A DNA stretch of 32,203 nt from an uncultured Eubacteriales bacterium (lineage in GTDB: Bacteria; Bacillota; Clostridia; Oscillospirales; Oscillospiraceae), in the NCBI GenBank assembly GCA_900543085.1, contig UQQF01000021.1, positions 1 to 32,203 on the forward strand, read 5' to 3'. Within the stretch, counting starts at the first letter, position 1. Each line of letters opens with the position of its first letter. Of this stretch, positions 23,118 through 30,314 are shown in pieces. Made by a program: the position numbers and the translations under genes. The notes under the pieces were generated by a model. The model saw nothing but the letters and a program-made list of their open reading frames with translations. It did not search any database and was not told where the DNA came from.

Positions 23118-23864
23118 ATGAAAAAACAGGCTGTACTTGATATACTCCGCGAGGTCGAATCGGGCAGGCTCAGCGCCGACGACGCGCTGACCAAGCTCAA
23201 GCTGGAGCCGTTTGAGGACATGGGCTTCGCCAAGGTCGACCTGCACCGCGAGCTGCGCCAGGGCATCGCCGAGGTGATCTACGGCGCGGGCAAGACGCCG
23301 GAGCAGATCGCCGCCATCGCCGGCTCGCTGATGCGCGGCGGCGAGAATGTGGTGCTCATAACCCGTATGGCGCCTGAAGCGGCGGAGTATGTGGGGAATA
23401 TATACGAGTTAAACTACGAACCTCGCTCCAAAGTGGGGATAATAGGTCAACTGCCCGAGCCGGACGGCAAGGGCACGATAGTGGTCGCCACCGGCGGCAC
23501 GACGGACATACCCGTGGCCGAGGAGGCAGCGCTGAGCGCCCAGGCGCTGGGCAACAACGTCAAGCGCCTCTACGACGTGGGCGTCAGCGGCATACACCGC
23601 CTGCTCGACCACGCCGAGGACATCATGACCGCGCGCTGCATAGTGGCCGTCGCGGGCATGGAGGGCGCTCTGCCGAGCGTCATCGGCGGTCTGGCCGACT
23701 GCCCGGTCATCGCCGTGCCCACCAGCGTGGGCTACGGCGCGGCCTTCGGCGGCGTGGCCGCGCTGCTGAGCATGCTCAACTCCTGCGCCAGCGGCCTGTC
23801 CGTCGTGAACATAGACAACGGCTTCGGCGCGGGCTACCTCGCCAGCATGATAAACCACCTGTGA
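23118..23864 (+). CDS. larB: LarB, nicotinic acid adenine dinucleotide carboxylase
   Basis: LarB carboxylates NaAD and cleaves the product to pyridinium-3,5-biscarboxylic acid mononucleotide, the first step of nickel-pincer synthesis. It is 248 residues and related to AIR carboxylase (PurE). The N-terminal helical region (VESGRLSADDALTKL), the block EVIYGAGKTPEQIA and the C-terminal GMEGALPSVIGGLADCPVIAVPTSVGYGA are family signatures. GGGAGG precedes the ATG. Its product is the substrate of LarE, encoded directly upstream. Confidence 0.94.
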   Translation: MKKQAVLDILREVESGRLSADDALTKLKLEPFEDMGFAKVDLHRELRQGIAEVIYGAGKTPEQIAAIAGSLMRGGENVVLITRMAPEAAEYVGNIYELNYEPRSKVGIIGQLPEPDGKGTIVVATGGTTDIPVAEEAALSAQALGNNVKRLYDVGVSGIHRLLDHAEDIMTARCIVAVAGMEGALPSVIGGLADCPVIAVPTSVGYGAAFGGVAALLSMLNSCASGLSVVNIDNGFGAGYLASMINHL

Positions 23865-23872
23865 GGTGACGC

Positions 23873-25147
23873 ATGAAAATACTTTATTTGGACTGCCGCA
23901 TGGGCGTGGCGGGCGACATGCTCATGGCCGCCCTGCTAGAGCTGCTGCCCGAGGGCGAGCGGCAGGGCTTCATAGATAAGCTCAACGGTCTGGGCATCCC
24001 CGGCGTGCACGCGGCTATGCAGCGCACGGCCAAGTGCGGCGTCATGGGCACGCACGTCGCCGTCACCGTGCACGGCGAGGACGAGGAGGACTTCCACCAC
24101 CACGCCCACGAACACGGCCACGACGAACACGAACATCCCCACCATGAGTACGAACACGGCCACGGTGAGCACGACCATCCCCACCATGAGCACGGGCACG
24201 GGCACCACCATCACGCCGCGCTCGCGGACATAACGGCGGTGATAGACGGCCTCAACGTGCCCGATGCGGTGAAAAAGCGCGCGGCGGCGGTCTATACGGA
24301 GATCGCCAAGGCAGAGAGCGCCGTGCACGGCCGCGAGGTGGGCGAGGTGCACTTCCACGAGGTGGGCGCGATGGACGCGGTCGCCGACGTGGTGGGCGTG
24401 AGCTGGCTACTGGATATGCTCGCGCCGGAGAGGATAGTGGTCTCGCCGGTGCGCACGGGCTTCGGCCAGGTGCGCTGCGCGCACGGCATACTGCCGGTTC
24501 CCGCGCCCGCCACGGCGCTGATTCTCGAGGGCATACCGGTGTTCGCGGGCGACATAGAGGGCGAGATGACCACTCCCACGGGCGCGGCGCTGGTGCGCGC
24601 CATCGCCGGGAGCTTCGGCGAGATGCCCGCGATGCGCATGAGCGCGGTGGGCTACGGCATGGGCACGCGAGACTTCCCGGCCGCCAACTGCGTCCGCGCG
24701 GTGCTGGGCGAGAGCGAGGAGCGCGGCGCCGACGTGGCGGAGATATTCTGTACGCTGGACGACGTGACGGCGGAGGACTTAGGCTACGCCCAGGAGGCGC
24801 TGCTCGCCGCCGGGGCACTGGACGTCTTTACCGCCTCCGTGGGCATGAAGAAGGGCCGTCCCGGCACGCTGCTGTGCTGCCTGTGCGACTACGCCAGGCG
24901 CGAGGAGTTCGCGCGTCTGATGCTGATGCACACTCCCACGCTCGGCGTGCGCATCTATACGCCCGAGCGCATGAAGCTCCACCGCAGCGTGGAGACGGTG
25001 GAGACGGAGTTCGGCGCGGTGCGCATCAAGCGCGGCAGCGGCTTCGGCATTGAAAAGAGCAAGCCGGAATACGACGACCTGGCGCGCATCGCCCGCAAAA
25101 CCGGGCTGACCATCGCCGAGGTGCGCAGAAGAATAGGTAACAAATGA
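23873..25147 (+). CDS. larC: LarC, nickel insertion enzyme (pyridinium bisthiocarboxylate cyclometallase), His-rich
   Basis: LarC inserts nickel into the thiolated precursor, completing the nickel-pincer nucleotide. It is one uninterrupted 424-residue frame, unlike the Lactobacillus plantarum gene that needs a ribosomal frameshift. The N-terminal motif LDCRMGVAGDM and the block VGEVHFHEVGAMDAVADVVG match the family. Residues 75-114 are a histidine-rich stretch with a 14-residue tandem repeat, likely a nickel store or ligand region. The C-terminal part contains FGAVRIKRG. It begins eight bases after larB. No larA (lactate racemase) or nickel importer is in the window. Confidence 0.94.
   Translation: MKILYLDCRMGVAGDMLMAALLELLPEGERQGFIDKLNGLGIPGVHAAMQRTAKCGVMGTHVAVTVHGEDEEDFHHHAHEHGHDEHEHPHHEYEHGHGEHDHPHHEHGHGHHHHAALADITAVIDGLNVPDAVKKRAAAVYTEIAKAESAVHGREVGEVHFHEVGAMDAVADVVGVSWLLDMLAPERIVVSPVRTGFGQVRCAHGILPVPAPATALILEGIPVFAGDIEGEMTTPTGAALVRAIAGSFGEMPAMRMSAVGYGMGTRDFPAANCVRAVLGESEERGADVAEIFCTLDDVTAEDLGYAQEALLAAGALDVFTASVGMKKGRPGTLLCCLCDYARREEFARLMLMHTPTLGVRIYTPERMKLHRSVETVETEFGAVRIKRGSGFGIEKSKPEYDDLARIARKTGLTIAEVRRRIGNK
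24110..24193 (+). repeat. 42-bp tandem repeat (two copies) in larC
   Basis: Copies at 24110-24151 and 24152-24193 differ at a few positions. They encode 14 residues each and build the histidine-rich segment. Being in frame, the repeat lengthens the metal-binding region without disrupting the gene. Confidence 0.85.
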
Positions 25148-25152
25148 GTGAG

Positions 25153-25179
25153 GCTCCGCCGGCATGATGCCGGCGGAGC
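25153..25179 (+). terminator. Hairpin after larC
   Basis: A perfect 12-bp GC-rich stem (25153-25164 with 25168-25179) with a three-base loop lies just after the larC stop. Only a weak T-run follows (ATGTTTATG), so it may be a terminator or an RNA-stabilising hairpin. Confidence 0.6.
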
Positions 25180-25232
25180 ATGTTTATGCCCGGGCGCGGA
25201 GTACGTTATTATAATAACTGGTACCCGGATTA

Positions 25233-25261
25233 TGGACAAGAGCCCGGACAGCTGTTATACT
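25233..25261 (+). promoter_or_regulatory. Promoter of the PEP/pyruvate-binding protein gene
   Basis: TGGACA at 25233-25238, 17 bases and TATACT at 25256-25261. It is followed by a short leader and a GGGGGG-rich ribosome binding site before the ATG at 25291. Confidence 0.7.
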
Positions 25262-25290
25262 TGTAGCATAAAATGTAAGGGGGGACACAG

Positions 25291-27864
25291 ATGTTATTTG
25301 ACAGAATACCCAGCGGATACCCCGGGGCTGACGAGGTGTTCGACAACATCCGCATGGGCGACAACGTCGTCTGGCAGGTCACCGAGCTGGCCGAGTACCG
25401 GCTTTTCGCCCAGCCCTTTGCCGACCGGGCGATCGCCGACGGGCGGAACATGGTGTACATGCACTTCACGCACCACGAGCCGCTGCTCTCCGCCAGGCCG
25501 GGACTGAAGATATTTGAGTTCGACCCCGACATGGGCTTTGAGCCGTTCACCGTGGCCATATACAACCGCATAACCGCCGAGGGCAAGGGCACGTTCTACG
25601 TCTTTGACAGCCTGAGCGACCTGCAGTCGGCCTGGTACACAGACCAGATGATGGCCAACTTTTTCCGCGTGACCTGTCCCTACCTCTACGAGCTGGAGAC
25701 GGTGGCGTATTTCCCCCTGCTGCGCTCGCGCCACTCCTTCGACTCCGTGGCGCGCATACGTGACACGACGCAGCTTCTGATAGACGTCTACACCTCCGAC
25801 AACCGTGTGTACATACACACGCTCAAGGCGCAGGAGCGCGACGGCAACAACGTTTACATCCCGCACGTGAGCACGAACGGCGGCCCGTTCAAGCCGCTGG
25901 ACGGCGGCGTGGCCGTCAGCCGGTACTACCGGCTGCTGGACGACATCTCCTCCCACACGCAGGACCAGAACTACGACAGCCACGACCGCTTCTTTGCCCA
26001 GGCCAAGCTGGAGTACGGCCGCGGCCAGTTCCGCGACGAGACGGAGCTGACCATACTCGAGAGCATGATGAGCAAGGATCCGAACGTGCAGAGGCTCATC
26101 CACCAGCTCTTTGACGCGAAGGACTACTTCGCCGTGCGCGACCGGATGATAGGCTCCGGCGCGATAGGCGGCAAGGCCTGCGGTATGCTCCTGGCGAGGA
26201 AGATAGCCGAGGAGTGCCTGCCTGAGTTCAGGAACCACGCCGAGCCGCACGACAGCTTTTTCATAGGCTCAGACGTGTTTTACACCTACCTCGTGAACAA
26301 CAACTGCTGGAAGCTCAGGATAGAGCAGCGCACGCCGGAGGGCTACTTCACCAAAGCTCCGGAGCTGCGCGAGGCCATGCTCCGCGGCGAGTTCTCCGAG
26401 CAGATACGCGAGCAGTTCAAGGCGATGCTGAGCTATTACGGACAGAGCCCCATCATAGTCCGCTCGTCCAGCTTCCTGGAGGACGGCTTCGGCAACGCCT
26501 TCGCCGGGAAGTATGAGAGCGTGTTCTGCGTCAACTTCGGCTCGCTGGAGGAGAGGCTGGCCGCGTTTGAGGACGCGGTCAGGCAGGTCTACGCCAGCAC
26601 GATGGACCCAAGCGCGCTGGAGTACCGGCTCCAGCGCGGATTGGAGAAGCTGGACGAGCAGATGAGCATACTCGTCCAGCGCGTCTCCGGCTCCTGGGCG
26701 GGGCCGTATTACCTGCCCGGTGTGGCGGGCGTGGGCTACAGCCGCTGCCTGTACCGCACCAGCCAGGACGTCGACCCGGGGGCGGGGATGCTCCGCCTGG
26801 TCGTGGGTCTGGGCACCAAGGCCGTCGACCGCACGGAGGACGACTACCCGCGCCTGGTGAACCTGGACAGGCCCGCCGCGCGCAGCCACTCCAGCACCGC
26901 GTACCGGCACCGCTTTTCCCAGCACAGCATAGACGTCATTGACCGCGAGCGGCGCGCCTTCCGCAGCGTGGACGCCGAGAGCGTGCGGCAGTGCCTGCCC
27001 GGCTGGTTCTGCCGGCTGATGTTCGAGCGGGACACCGAGGCCGAGGCCGAGCTGCGCGAGTTCGGTATGCGCGACGAGGTCTGGTACGTCAGCTGCCAGG
27101 GCTTGTTGGAGCGGACGGAGTTTCCGAACATCATGCGCTCGCTGCTCAAGACGCTGGAGAACGTCTACGGCACGCCGGTGGACATAGAGTACGCCGTGAA
27201 CACCGACGAATACGGCGACTTCGTGATAAACCTGCTGCAGTGCAGGCCGCTGTACATAGGCCAGCCGGGCGGCAAGGTGACGATGCCGGAGCTGCCGGAG
27301 AGCGACACGTTCTTCAAGCTCAAGGACTCCTCCATGGGTCTCGCGACCAGCACGGACATAGACCTGGTGATTGAGATAGACGCCAAGGCCTACTACGAGT
27401 TCCCCTACAGCAAAAAACCGCTCGCGGCAAAGGCGGTGGGAACCATAAACCGCGCCCTGCGCGACAGCGGCAAGAAGATTTTGCTGCTCGCTCCCGGGCG
27501 TCTGGGCACCAGCTCGCCCGAGCTGGGCGTGCCGGTGAGCTTTGCGGACATCAGCGGCTTCGCCGGCGTGTGCGAGGTGAGCGACGACCGCGCGGGCTAT
27601 ATGCCCGAGCTGAGCTACGGCAGCCACATGTTCCAGGACCTGGTCGAGGCCGACATCTTCTACTGCGCGGTGTGGAACGACGCGCGCACCGCCGCCTACC
27701 GCCCGCGGCTGCTCGACGGCGAGCCTAACCGCTTTGCCGACTACTGCCCGAACATGCCGGAGCTGGAGCACATGTTCCGCGTGATTGAGCCGCGCGGACT
27801 GCACTTCTGGCTCGACCCGGTGAACAACCGTGCCGAGTGCGGCATTTTGCGCCGGAATAAGTGA
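25291..27864 (+). CDS. PEP/pyruvate-binding domain protein with degenerate RecA/KaiC-like N-terminus
   Basis: 857 residues, cytoplasmic. Residues 1-270 resemble a RecA/KaiC-like fold (SGYPGADEVFDNIRMGDNVVWQV, then FYVFDSLSDLQSAWYTDQMMANFF) but have no Walker A lysine. Residues about 285-660 are the ATP-grasp domain of PEP synthase/pyruvate phosphate dikinase: GGKACGML at 293-300, IIVRSSSFLEDGFGNAFAGK near 390 and QCRPLYIG at its end. A distinct C-terminal domain follows (LLLAPGRLGTSSPELGVPVSF, then YGSHMFQDLVEADIF). The swivelling phosphohistidine domain and PEP-binding barrel of real PEP synthases are missing, so pyruvate conversion to PEP is unlikely. Exact role unknown; a nucleotide-dependent phosphotransfer or sensory role is possible (inference). 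Confidence 0.85.
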   Translation: MLFDRIPSGYPGADEVFDNIRMGDNVVWQVTELAEYRLFAQPFADRAIADGRNMVYMHFTHHEPLLSARPGLKIFEFDPDMGFEPFTVAIYNRITAEGKGTFYVFDSLSDLQSAWYTDQMMANFFRVTCPYLYELETVAYFPLLRSRHSFDSVARIRDTTQLLIDVYTSDNRVYIHTLKAQERDGNNVYIPHVSTNGGPFKPLDGGVAVSRYYRLLDDISSHTQDQNYDSHDRFFAQAKLEYGRGQFRDETELTILESMMSKDPNVQRLIHQLFDAKDYFAVRDRMIGSGAIGGKACGMLLARKIAEECLPEFRNHAEPHDSFFIGSDVFYTYLVNNNCWKLRIEQRTPEGYFTKAPELREAMLRGEFSEQIREQFKAMLSYYGQSPIIVRSSSFLEDGFGNAFAGKYESVFCVNFGSLEERLAAFEDAVRQVYASTMDPSALEYRLQRGLEKLDEQMSILVQRVSGSWAGPYYLPGVAGVGYSRCLYRTSQDVDPGAGMLRLVVGLGTKAVDRTEDDYPRLVNLDRPAARSHSSTAYRHRFSQHSIDVIDRERRAFRSVDAESVRQCLPGWFCRLMFERDTEAEAELREFGMRDEVWYVSCQGLLERTEFPNIMRSLLKTLENVYGTPVDIEYAVNTDEYGDFVINLLQCRPLYIGQPGGKVTMPELPESDTFFKLKDSSMGLATSTDIDLVIEIDAKAYYEFPYSKKPLAAKAVGTINRALRDSGKKILLLAPGRLGTSSPELGVPVSFADISGFAGVCEVSDDRAGYMPELSYGSHMFQDLVEADIFYCAVWNDARTAAYRPRLLDGEPNRFADYCPNMPELEHMFRVIEPRGLHFWLDPVNNRAECGILRRNK

Positions 27865-27877
27865 TATACCGCAAAAA

Positions 27878-27915
27878 GCCGCCCGTCCCCGGGCTGTTCC
27901 CGGGAGACGGGCGGC
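27878..27915 (-). terminator. Terminator of the ribosomal protein-obg operon
   Basis: Arms 27878-27893 and 27899-27915 form a long GC-rich stem with one bulge. On minus it is followed by CTTTTTG, so it ends the obg transcript; the convergent plus gene may use it too. Confidence 0.85.
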
Positions 27916-27933
27916 AAGCTTTGGCGCGCGGCC

Positions 27934-29217
27934 TCAGCTCTGGTATTCAAATTCTACGTCGTAGATGCTGACGGTGTCGCCGTCGGATATGCCCTCGGCC
28001 TCCAGCCGGTCGAAGAATCCGGCCTGGCGCAGGCGGCGGTCGAAGTACATGCGGCTCTCGTAGTCGGTGAAGTTTATGCCGGCCACGAGACGGCTGAGCC
28101 ACTCGCCCTCGCAGTACCAGGTGTCCCCGTCGCGGACGATGCGTATGTCGTCGGGGGAGCTGAGCTCCGGCTCCGGCGCGACGTAGTCCGGCTCGTACAC
28201 GGTGACAGGGGGGAGGTGGTCAAGCTCGGCCGAGGCGGCGAGCATCAGCTCGCGCGAGCCCTGCGTGGTCGCGGCGGACAGCTCAAAGAGGCGGAAGCCC
28301 TTGCCCTCCACGTGCGCGCGCAGCCGCTCTAGGTTGTCGCTGTCCGGCTCGAGCAGGTCGCATTTGTTGGCGGCTACAAGCTGGGGGCGTCCGGCCAGCT
28401 CGGGGCTCCACTGCTCCAGCTCGGCGCAGATGGCGTCGAAGTCCTCGACGGGGTCGCGCCCCTCGCTGCCGGAGACGTCCACCAGGTGGATGAGCAGGCG
28501 GCAGCGGTCGATGTGGCGGAGGAAGTCGTGACCCAGCCCCGCGCCCTCGCTGGCGCCCTCTATGATGCCGGGGATGTCGGCCAGCACGAAGCTCTGCCCC
28601 TCACCGACGTACACCACGCCGAGGTTGGGGAATAGCGTGGTGAAGTGGTAGTTCGCTATCTTGGGGTGGGCGTTGGACACCACGCTGAGCAGGGTGCTCT
28701 TGCCCACGTTCGGGAAGCCGACCAGGCCGACGTCGGCCAGGAGCTTCAGCTCCAGGAGCACGGTGTGCTCCTCGCCGGGCAGGCCGGGCTTTGCAAAGCG
28801 CGGGGTCTGGCGCGTGGCGGTGGCGAAGCGCTTGTTGCCCCAGCCGCCGCGTCCGCCGCGGCAGGCGACGAAGTCGCCGCCGGAGCTCATGTCGTGCATG
28901 ATGGCGCCGGTGTCCGCGTCGCGGATGACCGTTCCGGGCGGGACGCGCAGCACAACGCTCTCGCCGTCCTTGCCCGTGCAGCGCTTGGCGCCGCCGGGAG
29001 CGCCGTTGCCGGCGGAGAACTTGCGCTTATAGCGGAAGTCCATCAGCGTGTTCATGTGCGTGTCGGCGCGGAAGACGATGTCGCCGCCGCGCCCGCCGTC
29101 GCCGCCGTCCGGGCCTCCGGCCGCGACGTACTTCTCGCGGTGGAAGGAGACGGCGCCGTCGCCGCCCTTGCCGGCCTTGATGTTTATGGTTACTTTGTCG
29201 ACGAAAGGTGATGCCAT
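27934..29217 (-). CDS. obg: Obg/CgtA, essential ribosome-assembly GTPase
   Basis: 427 residues, the normal length for Firmicutes. Obg binds the 50S subunit and (p)ppGpp and acts in late large-subunit assembly. In order: the glycine-rich Obg fold (residues 1-158, DGGDGGRGGD), the G domain with GFPNVGKST (P-loop), DIPGII (G3) and NKCD (G4), and a C-terminal OCT domain ending near VSIYDVEFEYQS. GGAGG precedes the ATG. It follows rpmA on the same strand, the conserved bacterial order. Confidence 0.97.
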   Translation of the reverse strand: MASPFVDKVTINIKAGKGGDGAVSFHREKYVAAGGPDGGDGGRGGDIVFRADTHMNTLMDFRYKRKFSAGNGAPGGAKRCTGKDGESVVLRVPPGTVIRDADTGAIMHDMSSGGDFVACRGGRGGWGNKRFATATRQTPRFAKPGLPGEEHTVLLELKLLADVGLVGFPNVGKSTLLSVVSNAHPKIANYHFTTLFPNLGVVYVGEGQSFVLADIPGIIEGASEGAGLGHDFLRHIDRCRLLIHLVDVSGSEGRDPVEDFDAICAELEQWSPELAGRPQLVAANKCDLLEPDSDNLERLRAHVEGKGFRLFELSAATTQGSRELMLAASAELDHLPPVTVYEPDYVAPEPELSSPDDIRIVRDGDTWYCEGEWLSRLVAGINFTDYESRMYFDRRLRQAGFFDRLEAEGISDGDTVSIYDVEFEYQS

Positions 29218-29274
29218 GCAGGCGTCCTCCTGTTTGATAGTGTGGATAGTTTGCCGAGCCGGCTGAGGATAGAA

Positions 29275-29307
29275 AAGTGCGGACGCACATTAAGTACGTC
29301 CGCACTT
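29275..29307 (-). terminator. Hairpin between rpmA and obg
   Basis: An 11-bp stem (29275-29285 with 29297-29307) with an 11-base AT-rich loop is followed on minus by TTTTCTA. It may act as a partial terminator, allowing more L27 than Obg to be made. Confidence 0.6.
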
Positions 29308-29310
29308 GGA

Positions 29311-29574
29311 TTACTGGGCGATTTCCTCGTAGACAGAGACCTTCTTGCGGTCTTTGCCGTAACGCTCAAACCTCACGGTGCCGTTGACCAGGGAGAACAG
29401 GGTGTCGTCCTTGCCCTTGCCGACGTTGGTGCCGGGGTGGATCTTGGTGCCGCGCTGGCGGACGAGAATGTTGCCCGCGAGGACGTACTGACCGTCGGCA
29501 CGCTTGGCGCCGAGGCGCTTGGACTCACTGTCGCGACCGTTCTTGGTCGAGCCCATACCTTTTTTATGTGCCAT
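29311..29574 (-). CDS. rpmA: 50S ribosomal protein L27
   Basis: 87 residues. The sequence [25 protein letters not shown] is the L27 N-terminus that reaches the peptidyl-transferase centre. Many Firmicutes make L27 with an N-terminal extension that the protease Prp cleaves; here the mature form is encoded directly. No prp gene lies between rplU and rpmA. A good ribosome binding site (GGAGGTG) precedes the ATG. Confidence 0.97.
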   Translation of the reverse strand: MAHKKGMGSTKNGRDSESKRLGAKRADGQYVLAGNILVRQRGTKIHPGTNVGKGKDDTLFSLVNGTVRFERYGKDRKKVSVYEEIAQ

Positions 29575-29614
29575 TTCGTTACACCTCCAATAAGTCTAAT
29601 CGCGTTCGCGTCTC

Positions 29615-29926
29615 TCAGCCGATGCTCTCGATCTGAACCTTGGTGTAGGGCTGACGATGACCCTGCAGACGCTGATAGCCCTTCTTGGGCTTCATCTTGT
29701 AGACGCGGATCTTCTTGCCGCGGCCGTTCTTCACGACGTTGCCGGTGACAACGGCGCCCTCGACGACGGGAGTGCCGAACACCGTGTTGGCCTCGTCGAT
29801 GACGGCGAGAACGCGGTCAAACTTTACGGTGGCGCCAGCCTCCACGTCGAGCTTCTCGACATAGATGACGTCGCCCTCCGCGACGCGGTACTGCTTACCG
29901 CCGGTCTCGATAACTGCATGCTTCAT
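29615..29926 (-). CDS. rplU: 50S ribosomal protein L21
   Basis: 103 residues, the standard size. The pattern [15 protein letters not shown], then [26 protein letters not shown] is diagnostic of L21. The ATG at 29926 is chosen because GAGAGG lies upstream at a normal distance; an in-frame ATG nine bases earlier touches the ribosome binding site. It is the first gene of the rplU-rpmA-obg operon. Confidence 0.97.
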   Translation of the reverse strand: MKHAVIETGGKQYRVAEGDVIYVEKLDVEAGATVKFDRVLAVIDEANTVFGTPVVEGAVVTGNVVKNGRGKKIRVYKMKPKKGYQRLQGHRQPYTKVQIESIG

Positions 29927-30014
29927 TTGTTTCATCCTCTCTGTAAGAGACTCGCTTATGGGGTGGAGTGCACGCCCTCCCGTGACTCACTTTATGGTAC
30001 CCTGCCAATGCGGC
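29927..30014 (-). promoter_or_regulatory. Leader of rplU, possible L21 autoregulatory leader
   Basis: About 85 bases lie between the predicted transcription start and rplU. Many Firmicutes carry a conserved L21 leader RNA at this place. I see GC-rich segments able to pair (GGGAGGGCGTGCACTCCACCCC) but cannot confirm the family by eye. Confidence 0.35.
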
Positions 30015-30020
30015 CTTGAT

Positions 30021-30049
30021 ATAATATCACGCCAGACATGGCTTGTCAA
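30021..30049 (-). promoter_or_regulatory. Promoter of rplU-rpmA-obg
   Basis: On minus, a perfect TTGACA (30049-30044), 17 bases and TATTAT (30026-30021). This fits the strong expression expected of ribosomal protein genes. Confidence 0.8.
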
Positions 30050-30314
30050 CTAAAATTTCGCGTTTCGAGCCAATTGCCCGAATTTCCCCGTCAAATTGAC
30101 AGATGGTCTGACCAGGGTCTGAGAAAAGATTAAAAGCTTTGAAACATCTTATAAAAACTCTGGATAAAACTGCGCTTTATGATTGCTTTTTGACCAAAGA
30201 TGTGTTATGCTTATGACAATATGGCGGGCAGAGATGTTGAATATGCCCGCTCAACGGCGGGGGCTGTACGGCTTTGCGGCCTTCGTAAATTTGTTAAAGA
30301 AGGAAGGATGTATA
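30050..30314 (+). other. AT-rich intergenic region upstream of the OYE-like gene
   Basis: No gene is seen here. It holds a GTCAA-A-TTGAC dyad near 30091, a GGTCTGA direct repeat near 30107-30124, and an AT-rich tract (30125-30215) that contrasts with the GC-rich surroundings. A possible promoter is TTGCTT (30183-30188), 17 bases, then TATGCT (30206-30211) with an upstream TG. A hairpin GCGGGCA/TGCCCGC (about 30223-30249) is in the leader, followed by an AAGGAAGG ribosome binding site. Confidence 0.5.

Noticed and set aside
24090..24215. CRISPR-like or other intergenic repeat
   Set aside because: The repeat has only two adjacent copies without spacers and lies in frame within larC.
25291..27864. 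Complete phosphoenolpyruvate synthase
   Set aside because: The phosphohistidine and PEP-binding domains are absent.
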